DNA of 64,000 nt from positions 128,716-192,715 of the forward strand of contig NZ_JAANOG010000006.1 of assembly GCF_019923745.1 (NCBI RefSeq), read 5' to 3'. Both the position numbers and the translations under genes were made by a program. The DNA is from Aquirufa aurantiipilula (GTDB lineage: Bacteria > Bacteroidota > Bacteroidia > Cytophagales > Spirosomataceae). The notes under the pieces were generated by a model that was given only the letters and a program-made list of their open reading frames with translations, ran no database searches and was not told the origin of the DNA. This document shows, piece by piece, positions 53,408 to 62,983 of the stretch (positions within the stretch are counted from its first letter, which is position 1; each line of letters starts with the position of its first letter).

Positions 53408-54283
53408 TTATTGAACAGCTACACCGTTTGATTTAAATACTTTTTGAAAGAATAAGAAATGACTAGGTAAAGAATTCTGCCAATACTCCCAAGTATGAGC
53501 CCCTGGTCTTTCAGTATATTCATGGGGAGTATTATTGTATACCAAACGTCGGTGTAATTCGCGATTCACATCAACAAGAAAATCATCGACTCCACAGTCT
53601 ATGATGATTGGTAAGCCATTCTTTTTAATAATGTCAGTCATGTTAACAACCGAATTGTTTACAAAAATATCCTTAGAAGTATCAGCCGTTCCCAATAGTT
53701 TTGTGAAGCGATCTTGTAATGATTTGGCGAATGATTCATTAACGCGAAATTTGGTAAAATTCATATCTAAAGCACCACTCATGGAGCCTGCAGCACTGAA
53801 TACATCCGGGTGTCGAGTAGAAAGGTACATGGCTCCATGTCCACCCATAGAAAGTCCTGTAATGACTCTCCCTTTAGCGCTTTTTACTGTCCTGTAGGTT
53901 TGGTCAATGGTAGGAATAACTTCTTTGATGATATAACTTTCAAATTGACTGTTCGGATCGAACGGGCTATCCAAATACCAACCAAAGGTTTCCCCTTCAG
54001 GCATCACCACGATCATTTGATATTGGTCCGCTAAATTTTGAACGAGGGATTTGTCGGGAGTTAACTTTAACCAATCACTAAAATGCCCCCCTCCTCCATG
54101 CAAGAGGTAAAGAACGGGAAATGAGTTTTTTGATTTGGAATAATCAGATGGTAAAACAACCGCAGCTTTATAGGCCTTTTTCATGATTTTACTAGGTACA
54201 TCTAGGCTATCTACTTGGGCAGAATACGCAGTATAAAATGGACTTAAACAAAACAGAAATAAAAAGTAACGTACTTGTTTCAT
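53408..54283 (-). CDS. Exported esterase (PF00756-like), without early-set domain
   Basis: A 291-residue exported esterase. The signal peptide is YFLFLFCLSPFYTAYSA; the hydrolase domain has LYLLHGGGGHFSDWL, nucleophile GLSMGGHGAMYLS, acid CGVDDFLVD and histidine GAHTWEYWQ. It is related to the tandem esterases at 47-49.6 kb but lacks their N-terminal domain. Homologues act on acetyl, feruloyl or formyl-glutathione-like esters, with export here favouring a carbohydrate ester. Confidence 0.87.
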   Translation of the reverse strand: MKQVRYFLFLFCLSPFYTAYSAQVDSLDVPSKIMKKAYKAAVVLPSDYSKSKNSFPVLYLLHGGGGHFSDWLKLTPDKSLVQNLADQYQMIVVMPEGETFGWYLDSPFDPNSQFESYIIKEVIPTIDQTYRTVKSAKGRVITGLSMGGHGAMYLSTRHPDVFSAAGSMSGALDMNFTKFRVNESFAKSLQDRFTKLLGTADTSKDIFVNNSVVNMTDIIKKNGLPIIIDCGVDDFLVDVNRELHRRLVYNNTPHEYTERPGAHTWEYWQNSLPSHFLFFQKVFKSNGVAVQ

Positions 54284-54664
54284 GGAATTGAAGTATTTGG
54301 TTTGAGATACAATATGGCTTATTCAACGGTTTTTTGCAATATTTTAAGCATATTCGACAAATTTCGAAGAAAAACAATTATTGAGTCTTTTAAGTGAACT
54401 AGCTTGAAAATTGGTTTTTGACTCAAAGTCCTTTTGTTTTTATACATCGCTGAAAATAAGGAATTTATAAGGAGGATTTTTTCTGAAAAACCCATTTAAT
54501 AAACGCTTATGTAGGATAGCGGATATATAAATTATTTTTATGATAATTATAACAAAATTTAATTTTCTACAGTTATAGCCAAGCTATATATTGCATGCCA
54601 ATTAACTGTCACTCAATGAAATAGAATATAGTGGTGGTTTATTTAATGAAAAAATATTTTTTAA

Positions 54665-54689
54665 GGCCAGACACTTTGTGTTTGGCTTT
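54665..54689. terminator. Possible terminator of the LysR gene
   Basis: GCCAGACAC and GTGTTTGGC (one G-T) form a stem with a TTT loop just before the LysR stop at 54692. The 408-bp region 54284-54691 contains only this hairpin and otherwise AT-rich sequence in which I see no gene. Confidence 0.5.
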
Positions 54690-54691
54690 CT

Positions 54692-55603
54692 TTATGAAAA
54701 ATACTTTTTGGAAATCTGTTCTTTGTTTTGGGCGACAAATTGCAAAAAGGCCTCGCTTACAGGAGAATGTTTTTTATTGAGATTCCAAACTAATTTCCAT
54801 TGCGTTGTTATTGGTAATCCTTGATGGGGAATGATGACTAATGATCCATTTTGAATTTCATTTTTTATACCAATGATGGGCATGATGGAATAACCTAAAC
54901 CTGCAATAACGGCTTGTTTTACTGCTTCATTGGACATCAATTCAATTTTTTTGGTTATCTGGATTTCTTGATTCTTTAAAAAATATTCCATGGTTTTGCG
55001 GGTTCCTGATCCAGATTCTCTAAATATAAAGGGCAAATTGGAAGGCAATTGTTTTTGGTTAAATCCAGGATTTTGGGAAAGAAGTTCTGGGTTACCGACT
55101 AAATAAAGTTCATTATTTAGCAATTCCATGTATTCATAATTATTCCCATCAATGGGAATTGACACTAAGCTAAAATCAACTTCATTTTTTTCTAAGCTTT
55201 CAATAACCTTTCCTCTATTACTGACATCCATGGACAATTCAACCCCAGGATTTTCTTTTAAAAAACCACTTAAAAAATAGGGGATCACATACTTACCTGT
55301 AGAAACAATGGAGATTTTTAGTCGACCGAAAAGTTGCCCTTTGAATGCCTTCATTTTGTCATTAATGGCATTCACTTGATCGATAATTTCTTGGGCTGAA
55401 ATGGCTATTTCTTTTCCAAAATCCGTCAGATAGACTTTTTTGCCTAGGATTTCAATAAGGGGTAAATCAAATTGTGATTGGAAATTTTTTATCTGAATTG
55501 ATACTGCAGGTTGGGTAAGATTTAGCTCTTCGGATGCTTTGGTGATGCTCTTGGTTTGCGCCACTGCAACAAAAATTTGAAGTTGATTTAAGGTGTATTT
55601 CAT
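54692..55603 (-). CDS. LysR-family transcriptional regulator
   Basis: A 303-residue LysR regulator. The N-terminal winged helix reads MKYTLNQLQIFVAVAQTKSI...NLTQPAVSIQI, followed by a linker helix and a type-2 periplasmic-binding-like effector domain. It is divergent from the bicarbonate-transporter gene set, starting 88 bp from the first of those genes, so it likely controls them. It resembles CbbR/CmpR-type regulators in context, but the effector is not predictable. Confidence 0.87.
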   Translation of the reverse strand: MKYTLNQLQIFVAVAQTKSITKASEELNLTQPAVSIQIKNFQSQFDLPLIEILGKKVYLTDFGKEIAISAQEIIDQVNAINDKMKAFKGQLFGRLKISIVSTGKYVIPYFLSGFLKENPGVELSMDVSNRGKVIESLEKNEVDFSLVSIPIDGNNYEYMELLNNELYLVGNPELLSQNPGFNQKQLPSNLPFIFRESGSGTRKTMEYFLKNQEIQITKKIELMSNEAVKQAVIAGLGYSIMPIIGIKNEIQNGSLVIIPHQGLPITTQWKLVWNLNKKHSPVSEAFLQFVAQNKEQISKKYFS

Positions 55604-55636
55604 AAAATTAATTTATACAATTCATTATAAATTTAA

Positions 55637-55648
55637 ATAAATATTTAT
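55637..55648. promoter_or_regulatory. Candidate LysR-binding palindrome
   Basis: ATAAATATTTAT is a perfect 12-bp palindrome in the 88-bp gap between the divergent LysR gene (55603) and the small membrane protein (55692). The region is AT-rich, so chance is possible. Confidence 0.25.
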
Positions 55649-55691
55649 GATTAATTGGTATTTACTTTGCACCCAGTTTAAAAACCCCCAT

Positions 55692-55862
55692 ATGAACATA
55701 AAAAAATCGTCTACTATTTTAATTCATTTAGTGTCCATTGTTATTCTACTTTTTTTAATTAAATCAGGCTCAGATCCTTTTTGGGATAAATTAGGGATAG
55801 CCAGTGCCATATTCATCGAATTGAATTTACTTAGAATTTTACAAGAACCAGTAAGCAAATAG
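55692..55862 (+). CDS. Small membrane protein next to the bicarbonate permease
   Basis: A ~56-residue protein with one or two hydrophobic segments (STILIHLVSIVILLFLI and a weaker IASAIFIELNLL). I do not recognise a family. It begins with the ATG at 55692; the longer frame from 55647 would run into the upstream promoter region. It lies 4 bp before the permease gene and could be an accessory subunit. Confidence 0.5.
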   Translation: MNIKKSSTILIHLVSIVILLFLIKSGSDPFWDKLGIASAIFIELNLLRILQEPVSK

Positions 55863-55866
55863 CCAC

Positions 55867-56841
55867 ATGATCAATTTTGAACTGCTCATTTTTAATCTCA
55901 CCAATCCCACCTTACTTTTTTTTATTTTAGGTATGTTGGCCAAATTTCTTAAAAGTGATTTGGAAGTACCTGCCGCGTCCAAAAGTTTTATTGCCCTTTA
56001 TCTTTTGTTTTCCATCGGTTTTAATGGTGGAACTGAATTGGCGGCTACTGGAATCACGGGAGAAATTGTCAAAAGTCTTGTTTTTGGATTATGCTTGGCC
56101 AGTGTCATTCCGATTTATGCATTTTTTATCCTTAGAACCAAACTGAACTCCTATAATGCAGGGGCGATAGCTGCTTCATATGGTTCTGTAAGTGCCGTGA
56201 CATTTGTGAGTGCTGTGGCGTTTTTGGAAATGAATCAGATGAAATTTGGAGGGGAAATGGTGGCCGTTATGGCATCTATGGAATTTCCAGCCATCATCAT
56301 GGGACTATTATTAATGAGCTTATTTCCTTCTGAGCAGCAAGTGGAGCAAAGGGAAAAGTTTCAATGGAAAAAAACCATACATCATTCGTTAACGAATGGT
56401 AGTGTATTAATGATTTTAGGAAGTTTATTGATTGGATTTGTTTCAGATTCGAATCAAACGGCAGGGATTAAACATTTCACTTCCGATATTTTTAAAGGCT
56501 TTTTAGCCATCTTTTTGCTGGATATGGGGATGGTTGCGGCTAGTCGAATTTCAGCATTTAGACAGCAGGGTTATTTTGTTTTATTCTTTGCCATACTGCT
56601 TCCTTTGTTCAATGGTTGCCTGGTGGCTTATATCAGTCAATTTATTACCGATAACCCAGGGAATCGATTAATATTTGCCATTTTAGCGGCAAGTGCTTCT
56701 TACATAGCGGTACCTGCAGCCATGCGCATGGTGGCGCCCAAAGCGGATCCAGGAATTTATATCCCTATGGCTTTGGGAGTTACATTTCCATTCAACATAA
56801 CCATTGGAATGCCCATATTTTTTCAATTGATACAGGGATGA
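55867..56841 (+). CDS. SbtA-like sodium-dependent bicarbonate transporter
   Basis: A 324-residue inner-membrane permease with about ten hydrophobic spans, matching the SbtA/DUF897 family known from cyanobacterial carbon concentration. Typical blocks are TNPTLLFFILGMLAKFLKSD, YLLFSIGFNGGTELAATG, YGSVSAVTFVSAVAFLE and SASYIAVPAAMRMVAPKADP. Its partner SbtB is not in the window. It overlaps the next gene by ATGA and follows the small membrane protein by 4 bp. Confidence 0.88.
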   Translation: MINFELLIFNLTNPTLLFFILGMLAKFLKSDLEVPAASKSFIALYLLFSIGFNGGTELAATGITGEIVKSLVFGLCLASVIPIYAFFILRTKLNSYNAGAIAASYGSVSAVTFVSAVAFLEMNQMKFGGEMVAVMASMEFPAIIMGLLLMSLFPSEQQVEQREKFQWKKTIHHSLTNGSVLMILGSLLIGFVSDSNQTAGIKHFTSDIFKGFLAIFLLDMGMVAASRISAFRQQGYFVLFFAILLPLFNGCLVAYISQFITDNPGNRLIFAILAASASYIAVPAAMRMVAPKADPGIYIPMALGVTFPFNITIGMPIFFQLIQG

Positions 56842-57686
56842 TTTTGCCTGATCTTTATGAGGGTAAAACCTTACTGGTGGCCACCAAGCATCAAAAGGAA
56901 CGAGTCATTGGTCCTCCATTTCAAAAGGCATTTGGCTTTCAAATATTGATTGGGGATTTGGATACTGATTTGCTGGGGACCTTTTCGGGAGAGATTGAAA
57001 GAACCTTACCTCCCATAGAAGCTGCCAGAGAAAAATGTCTAAGGGTGATGGATTCCATGGGAAGTGATTTTGCCGTGGCTTCTGAGGGAACATTTGGAGC
57101 GCATCCATCTTATTATTTTGTTCCTTCGGGGACGGAGTTATTAATGTTCAAAGATCGAAAAAATGAGGTGGAGATTTGGGTGCAATCTCGGAGTACAGAA
57201 ACCAATTATGCTTGGATGGAAGTACAGTCCATTCATGAAATGGCTACCTTTTTAGAAAGAGTAAAATTTCCATCGCATGGATTAATCATGAAGAATAATC
57301 GAGAGGATTTTACTTCTATGGAAAAGGGAATCTTGGACAAGGAGAGCTTATACCGATTGGGGGAAGAATATGTAGAAAAATTTGGTCGATTTTTTCTAGA
57401 AACGGATATGCGGGCGATGTATAATCCTACGAGGATGGAGCAAATAAAATTACTAACGCAACAATTAATTGATAAGATAAATACATTATGTCCGCACTGT
57501 TCATTCCCTGGTTTTTCCATTAGTGATGTTCAAAGAGGATTATTATGTGCACAATGTTTTCTTCCCACTCAATCCATTTTGAAAACCATTTATCGATGTC
57601 AAAAATGTTATTACGAGGAGGAAAAATCCTACCCAGCATCTAAATATTTGGAAGACCCCATGTTCTGTGATTATTGTAATCCTTAA
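56838..57686 (+). CDS. DUF6671-like protein with C-terminal zinc ribbons
   Basis: A 282-residue protein that by recall resembles the DUF6671 family. The N-terminal two thirds form an unknown alpha/beta domain (LVATKHQKERVIGPPF, GDLDTDLLGTFSGEIER). The C-terminus has cysteine pairs LCPHC, CAQC, CQKC and CDYC, enough for two zinc ribbons. Its ATG overlaps the permease TGA, so it is translationally coupled to bicarbonate uptake. Function unknown. Confidence 0.75.
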   Translation: MILPDLYEGKTLLVATKHQKERVIGPPFQKAFGFQILIGDLDTDLLGTFSGEIERTLPPIEAAREKCLRVMDSMGSDFAVASEGTFGAHPSYYFVPSGTELLMFKDRKNEVEIWVQSRSTETNYAWMEVQSIHEMATFLERVKFPSHGLIMKNNREDFTSMEKGILDKESLYRLGEEYVEKFGRFFLETDMRAMYNPTRMEQIKLLTQQLIDKINTLCPHCSFPGFSISDVQRGLLCAQCFLPTQSILKTIYRCQKCYYEEEKSYPASKYLEDPMFCDYCNP

Positions 57687-57740
57687 AAATCAGGACTCAT
57701 TTGTTCAAACAATTTGGATAATAATGACGTTTTCCTGACT

Positions 57741-58496
57741 ATGAAAAATCACATAATACGACTAAAAAAAGAACTGGAGATAGAAAGGAATAAACTATTA
57801 TCCCATCCGATTTATGCTAAAATTAGCGACTTAGCAGGATTACAGAATTTTACTCAAATACATGTTTTCGCTGTCTGGGATTTCATGAGTTTGTTGAAAT
57901 CCTTACAAATTAATTTAACATCTGTACATCTTCCATGGGTTCCAGTAGGTTCAGCAGATACGCGGTATTTAATTAATGAAATTGTATTGGGCGAAGAGTC
58001 AGATGTAGATGAACAAGGGAATAGGATAAGTCATTTTGAATTGTACAAGAAAGGTATGGTTCAAATGGGGGCATCTACGTTTTCCATTGATTTGTTGGTA
58101 GAAAAAATTCAGCAGGGAATCAGTATTCAAGAAGCTATACGAGAGGCCAATTTGCACCCGCATGTACAAGCTTTTTTGGAATATACATTTGAGATTGCTT
58201 TGCATGCTCCAATACATGTAAAAGCGGGAGTATTTACTTTTGGTCGAGAGGATTTAATACCCTCCATGTTTCACCAATTATTAGATCGCTTATATACCGA
58301 AGTGCCGGAGCAAGTTTCAATTTTTCGATATTACATAGAAAGGCACATTGAAGTGGATGGGGATCATCATAGTCATTTGGCCATAGAAATGGTAAATCAA
58401 TTATGTGGAGACGATGATGGAAAATGGGAAGAGGTATTGCAGGCTTCTAAAAAGGCTTTAGAAATGCGGTATTTATTGTGGGATGCTTTGTTATAA
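57741..58496 (+). CDS. DUF3050-like (heme-oxygenase-fold) protein
   Basis: A ~251-residue cytoplasmic protein, mainly helical, matching the DUF3050 family by the blocks HVFAVWDFMSLLKSLQ, LPWVPVGSADTRYLINEIVLGEE and ERHIEVDGDHHSHLA. The fold is thought to be related to heme oxygenase/TenA; no activity is established. I prefer the ATG at 57741 to the TTG at 57714. It lies 54 bp after the DUF6671-like gene. A perfect hairpin terminator follows at 58497. Confidence 0.82.
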   Translation: MKNHIIRLKKELEIERNKLLSHPIYAKISDLAGLQNFTQIHVFAVWDFMSLLKSLQINLTSVHLPWVPVGSADTRYLINEIVLGEESDVDEQGNRISHFELYKKGMVQMGASTFSIDLLVEKIQQGISIQEAIREANLHPHVQAFLEYTFEIALHAPIHVKAGVFTFGREDLIPSMFHQLLDRLYTEVPEQVSIFRYYIERHIEVDGDHHSHLAIEMVNQLCGDDDGKWEEVLQASKKALEMRYLLWDALL

Positions 58497-58530
58497 ATTC
58501 AAGAGGCCAAAAGAATATGGCCTCTTGAAT
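58497..58530. terminator. Bidirectional terminator between the DUF3050-like gene and TonB receptor
   Basis: ATTCAAGAGGCCA (58497-58509) and TGGCCTCTTGAAT (58518-58530) are exact complements around an 8-base loop, between convergent genes. Confidence 0.8.
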
Positions 58531-58544
58531 AAGCGGTAGGAATT

Positions 58545-61430
58545 TTAAAATGAATAGGTAAGTGAAGCCCAGAAATTTCTAGGTAAGATGATACGACCAA
58601 TTTGCAATGAACCTTGAGCAAAAGCGCCATTTAGTAAAAACTGATCTCCACGAACATTGCCTTCAGTCATACCTCTACTATTGAGTAAATTATTTCCCCA
58701 AACTCGAATCCCAATAGCTTTAGAAACAGCATATTCCAATCCAGCTGTCCATTCATTATATGCACCTAATTGGTATACATTAGAAGGGGCACTCCAAGTA
58801 TTTCCTATAAAGCGAATGTTTGAGAATGCATCAAATTTTCCAGCTTTATAGTTAATAGCAAAATCGATCATATAGTTGGGAATACGTTCAGCAAAGTTTC
58901 CATCCCAAATGAAAGGTTTATTGGCTAAGTCTGCTCGAGCATTTGATGGAGCGACAACTTGGTAGGAGGTATATTTACTGTTTTGAAGAGTCGCGGTTAA
59001 TCTAAAATTTAGATTGCTGGAAGCAGTATAAATTGCTTCAATTTCTGCGGAAATATTTCTACTTGATGCAAAAGTTGGAACGGATAAAAAGCTTCCGGCC
59101 GTATTCGGGATTAACATAGAGGATGCAATGTTATTTAAATCAGCATATACCAAAGAACTAAACAATGAGAACTTTTGGGAGTTGATTTTATAACCTAACT
59201 CTGCCATATTAATGGTTTTATCTTTGACGGCATCTGGGTTGTATGTAAATGCTGCATATTGGCCAATGGTGAGAGCACTATATGTTTTAGTATATCGACC
59301 ATAAATCGCATTTTTTTCATTGATTGAGTAATTAAAACCCAAGGATAATGTGCTTAGATTTTGGGTTTCATCGTAATCTTTTGTTGCGGTCCAAGGTGCA
59401 GCATTAATGAGTCTTTTTCCTTTATTAAGGAATTGATCCATACGGAAACTTCCATCCAAGATTAATTTATCTAAGTTCCATTCATCGGAGGCCCAGAATG
59501 AATTAGTTATGGTACTTCCGTCAATAAAACTTGAAATATTGGTTCCTGTGGCAGGAGCAATGGTTGGCGAACCTACTAATATAACCTTGGGTTGGTTGGC
59601 TATTTCAGTATTAAAGGCAGCACCTACAGTAATTGCATCTACATCGTAGCTATGTATACCTGCTCCGAAAGAAACAAAATGGTCATTGATTTTTTTACTA
59701 ATATCTAATTTGTCAATGAACTGCCGATCGGTATTGATTGTAGCGGTAATGGATTGACCCGTATAAAAACCAATTGGATTGGTCATTTCTTGACCTCCAA
59801 TGTAATAGTATTTTCGATTAGAAGCATAGGCCGTAGCTGCGGTTACAATGGCTCCGTTGAATTTACTGTCCGTAACTTGGTAACGGATATTATTTCTAAT
59901 AGACCAATGATTATTCGTCTCATGTTTCCAGTCAGCACCAAAATATTGACTATTCATTTTTACACCATCTGCTAAATCGATGTTATAGGTTTGACTATTA
60001 GGAGCGGATAAGCTAAACTTGGTATCTCTAGGAGTTAATATTTGAGTGAATAAGTCAAAGCCTTGTGCAGCAGTTCCTAATCCTGATCCATCCCATCCAT
60101 AATAAGCAGGCACAAGCCAAGTAGTTTTATCGTTTAGGTATTTACCATAAAATCGAAGATAGGAGTTGGGTTTATAGTTATAAGAAATGTTGGCTTTAAT
60201 TTGTCCACCTTCATTTGCTCTAAAAGAAGGAGGTCTAATTCCGTCATCTAAGCGTAAAAATCCAGCAACATTGTAATACCATTTGTCAGTAATTTTACCA
60301 CCCAATTGAAAGTCGTAACGGTCAGCATTTTGAGAAAGTCCTCGTGTATATCGAAGCTTACCACCAAACTTTTCTCCGCCAGTGTTGGAAATAATGTTTA
60401 ACATAGCCCCTGGGGTATTTGCCAAAATAATGGCAGCATGTCCACCCCTAATGGCTTCTACGGTTTTGATACTTAAGTCTACTTTATAATATTGGTCAGC
60501 AGAAGGAGAGGTTGAAAATCCAGTTGGTAATACGGGCAAACCATCTTCCATGATTCCCATTAACGTTAAGCCTCCTCCAGGTAAACCTCGGACACGAACT
60601 GAACCGGGACCATCACCACCACTACTCTCAGCAGATAATCCAGGAATAGCTTTCAATAAATCCATACTATTTAACGGAGGTCTTTGTTCAATTTGTTTGG
60701 CATTGATTGTAGAAATTGCGACACTAGATTCAAACTTTTTTCTTTGTGTACCACTCGATGTAACCACCACCTGCTCTAATTGTAAATTATCTTGTACTAA
60801 TTTAATTTGAAGGTCTTTATTTCCTGCTTCTGTTTCTGTAGTCTTGTAACCTACAAATGAAAAAACCAAAATGGATTTGTCATTATCAACATTGATGCTA
60901 AAACTTCCATCGGAGGAGGTTGTTGTACCTTTACTCGTACCTTTTAACATGATATTTACTCCGAGAATCCCTTGTCCATTTTCATCAACCACTTTTCCTT
61001 TAATGGGCTTATCTACTTTTTGAATCTTATTTTCTATGGTAGCGGGTTTGTTTGATGTCTTTGTTTCAATGGGCACTTTCTTTAAAAGTATGTGATTTTC
61101 AAGGACTTCATATTGAATGAAATTTCTGCTTAAAATATCATCTAAAATTTGACCCAACTTCATATTCTGAATGTTCAGACTAACTTTTTGTTGGGCATTA
61201 ATTTTTGTACTGTATACAAACTTAACATTAGCTTGTTCTTCTATTTGATTTAGAACGGCAGAGAGTTTACTGTTTTGAACATTGATTGAAATGGATTTAT
61301 TTAGAATTTCTTGTGCCTGTAAGTCATGTGCAATACTGACACTGGTGCATAAAAGAATAAACAGAATTGGGATAATGGATAACTTCATCATTACATGAAA
61401 GTGCTTTTGGGTTCTTGGTTCTCTTTTCAT
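58545..61430 (-). CDS. TonB-dependent receptor with STN and carboxypeptidase-like domains
   Basis: A 961-residue outer-membrane receptor. A signal region (LSIIPILFILLCTSVSIA) is followed by an STN domain (~45-110, NVQNSKLSAVLNQIEEQ) that relays ligand state to FecR, a carboxypeptidase-D-like regulatory domain (~140-215, VKGKVVDENGQGILGVN), the plug (~225-345, RKKFESSVAIS, PPLNSMDLLKAIPG) and the barrel, ending in NFWASLTYSF. The STN domain plus the upstream sigma and anti-sigma genes indicate ligand-controlled self-regulation. The ligand, perhaps a siderophore, is unknown. No SusD gene is present. Confidence 0.92.
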   Translation of the reverse strand: MKREPRTQKHFHVMMKLSIIPILFILLCTSVSIAHDLQAQEILNKSISINVQNSKLSAVLNQIEEQANVKFVYSTKINAQQKVSLNIQNMKLGQILDDILSRNFIQYEVLENHILLKKVPIETKTSNKPATIENKIQKVDKPIKGKVVDENGQGILGVNIMLKGTSKGTTTSSDGSFSINVDNDKSILVFSFVGYKTTETEAGNKDLQIKLVQDNLQLEQVVVTSSGTQRKKFESSVAISTINAKQIEQRPPLNSMDLLKAIPGLSAESSGGDGPGSVRVRGLPGGGLTLMGIMEDGLPVLPTGFSTSPSADQYYKVDLSIKTVEAIRGGHAAIILANTPGAMLNIISNTGGEKFGGKLRYTRGLSQNADRYDFQLGGKITDKWYYNVAGFLRLDDGIRPPSFRANEGGQIKANISYNYKPNSYLRFYGKYLNDKTTWLVPAYYGWDGSGLGTAAQGFDLFTQILTPRDTKFSLSAPNSQTYNIDLADGVKMNSQYFGADWKHETNNHWSIRNNIRYQVTDSKFNGAIVTAATAYASNRKYYYIGGQEMTNPIGFYTGQSITATINTDRQFIDKLDISKKINDHFVSFGAGIHSYDVDAITVGAAFNTEIANQPKVILVGSPTIAPATGTNISSFIDGSTITNSFWASDEWNLDKLILDGSFRMDQFLNKGKRLINAAPWTATKDYDETQNLSTLSLGFNYSINEKNAIYGRYTKTYSALTIGQYAAFTYNPDAVKDKTINMAELGYKINSQKFSLFSSLVYADLNNIASSMLIPNTAGSFLSVPTFASSRNISAEIEAIYTASSNLNFRLTATLQNSKYTSYQVVAPSNARADLANKPFIWDGNFAERIPNYMIDFAINYKAGKFDAFSNIRFIGNTWSAPSNVYQLGAYNEWTAGLEYAVSKAIGIRVWGNNLLNSRGMTEGNVRGDQFLLNGAFAQGSLQIGRIILPRNFWASLTYSF

Positions 61431-61450
61431 TTTAGGTCTTGTTTAAATTT

Positions 61451-62422
61451 TTAATTGCAGCTACCTCCTTGGATGAATATAACTGTTCCTCGTTTTTCAT
61501 AATTGGCATCAATCGATCGGCAAATAAGGTCGAGTTGGTTACTAAGTGGTAGGCCGTTTAAGTCGGCAGTAATTTGACAATTTTGGGCAACAGGATTATT
61601 GAGAATAAACTCGATACCATATTGTTCATGAAATAAATCTAGGACTGTTTGAAGGGGTGTGGATTGAAAGATAAAAATTGAATTTGTTTTTTTTGATTCT
61701 TGGTTTGGAGTGGGATTATCCACTAAACTCGTGGTGATTTTTTTGGAAATTAAATCATAACTTACTTTCTGATTTCGAGTGATTATTACTCCGTTTCTTT
61801 CATTCTTTTTGTTAACATCTTTATTGTAGACGGAAACTTTTCCACTCGCAACAGACACTTCGATATTACTGGATTTTTCCGTTGAAACAATTCGAAAACT
61901 AGTACCTAAAACTTCGGTTACCAAGTCTCCTGTATGCACCAAAAAAGGTTTATTTACATTACGTTTTACATTAAAGAAGGCTTCTCCGAATAAAAATACT
62001 TCTCTCTTTTCCTCGTTAAAGTTTTTCCCGTAGACTAAAGTTGCACCATCCTTTAGCTTCACAATAGTGCCATCTTTTAATTCGATTTCTTGATCTAAAT
62101 GGGTGGTATTTTTTACTTGAATACCTGTTTGTTTTACCAATTCAATAGACTTATCAGTTGTCCCAACAGGAATTTTCATCCAAATAAAACCGAGTAAAAT
62201 CATGGCAGCTACTCCTGTTAACCAATACTGCCATTTAATGGCTCTCGAAGGCAACTTTTCTTCAATTTTATGCCACATTCTTTCTCCAATTTCCTCGGAT
62301 AATTCTGAAGAAATGGGGGACTGTTGATCCTTCAACCATTTCATTAATTGCTCCTCTTCCTCTTTGCTTGTTTCTCCAGCGAGGTAGCGTTTTGATAAGA
62401 GATGAAACTCGTTAATATTCAT
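61451..62422 (-). CDS. FecR-family anti-sigma factor
   Basis: A 323-residue inner-membrane regulator. The cytoplasmic N-terminus (RYLAGETSKEEEEQLMKWL) binds the sigma factor, a single transmembrane helix (LTGVAAMILLGFIWM) lies at ~68-82, the periplasmic FecR domain follows (ELKDGTIVKLKDGATLVYG, GEAFFNVKRN), and a DUF4974 C-terminal domain (TPLQTVLDLFHEQYGIEF) ends the protein. It holds the upstream ECF factor until the TonB receptor signals. It lies 3 bp after the sigma gene and 20 bp before the receptor. Confidence 0.92.
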   Translation of the reverse strand: MNINEFHLLSKRYLAGETSKEEEEQLMKWLKDQQSPISSELSEEIGERMWHKIEEKLPSRAIKWQYWLTGVAAMILLGFIWMKIPVGTTDKSIELVKQTGIQVKNTTHLDQEIELKDGTIVKLKDGATLVYGKNFNEEKREVFLFGEAFFNVKRNVNKPFLVHTGDLVTEVLGTSFRIVSTEKSSNIEVSVASGKVSVYNKDVNKKNERNGVIITRNQKVSYDLISKKITTSLVDNPTPNQESKKTNSIFIFQSTPLQTVLDLFHEQYGIEFILNNPVAQNCQITADLNGLPLSNQLDLICRSIDANYEKRGTVIFIQGGSCN

Positions 62423-62425
62423 TGT

Positions 62426-62983
62426 TTAGTTGGCAGAATAGTATGTTTTCAAATTTTCTTTAATAAATCGAAGTGATTTGGTAATGTGGTATTCTACGGC
62501 CTTCTCACTTAATTCCATTTCTTCAGCTATTTTTTTAACGGGTAAATCTTCAAATCGACTCATTCTAAAAGCTTGTGCACTTTTTTCAGGGAGAAGACTT
62601 AACACTTTTTCAACAGCTGCAGTTAATTCCAAATAGTTGACAATACTATCCGTTTCGAAATGCAAATCGACTTCTTTCAAAATGATGTACTCTTGATATT
62701 TCCGATAACTTATTTGAGATTTAATGAAATCGTAAATTTTATTTTTAATCGATAAGGTCAAATAGAGGTCAAGATGTTTTATTTGGGCCGTTTCTCTCCT
62801 TTGCCAAATCCCAACAAATAAGTCTTGTACCAATTCCTCTGCCTCTTCTTTTTTACCAGTTTGATGAAAGGCAATGTTGTATAGTTTCCGCCAATACTTT
62901 TTATATATTTTCTCAAAGGCAGACTTCTGGCCAGTTTGTAGCTTGGCAACAAGTTCTTGATCGCTTTGAATGGTATGATTCAT
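62426..62983 (-). CDS. ECF RNA polymerase sigma factor (FecI-like)
   Basis: A 185-residue sigma-70 family factor with sigma2 (KIYKKYWRKLYNIAFHQTGK, EELVQDLFVGIWQRRE) and sigma4 (SAQAFRMSRFEDLPVKKIAE, SEKAVEYHITKSLRFIK) regions. The FecI group controls TonB-receptor operons and is inhibited by the adjacent FecR-like protein. It heads a three-gene operon with the anti-sigma factor and receptor. The 330-bp region 62984-63313 upstream holds no supported gene and would carry its promoter. Confidence 0.93.
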   Translation of the reverse strand: MNHTIQSDQELVAKLQTGQKSAFEKIYKKYWRKLYNIAFHQTGKKEEAEELVQDLFVGIWQRRETAQIKHLDLYLTLSIKNKIYDFIKSQISYRKYQEYIILKEVDLHFETDSIVNYLELTAAVEKVLSLLPEKSAQAFRMSRFEDLPVKKIAEEMELSEKAVEYHITKSLRFIKENLKTYYSAN

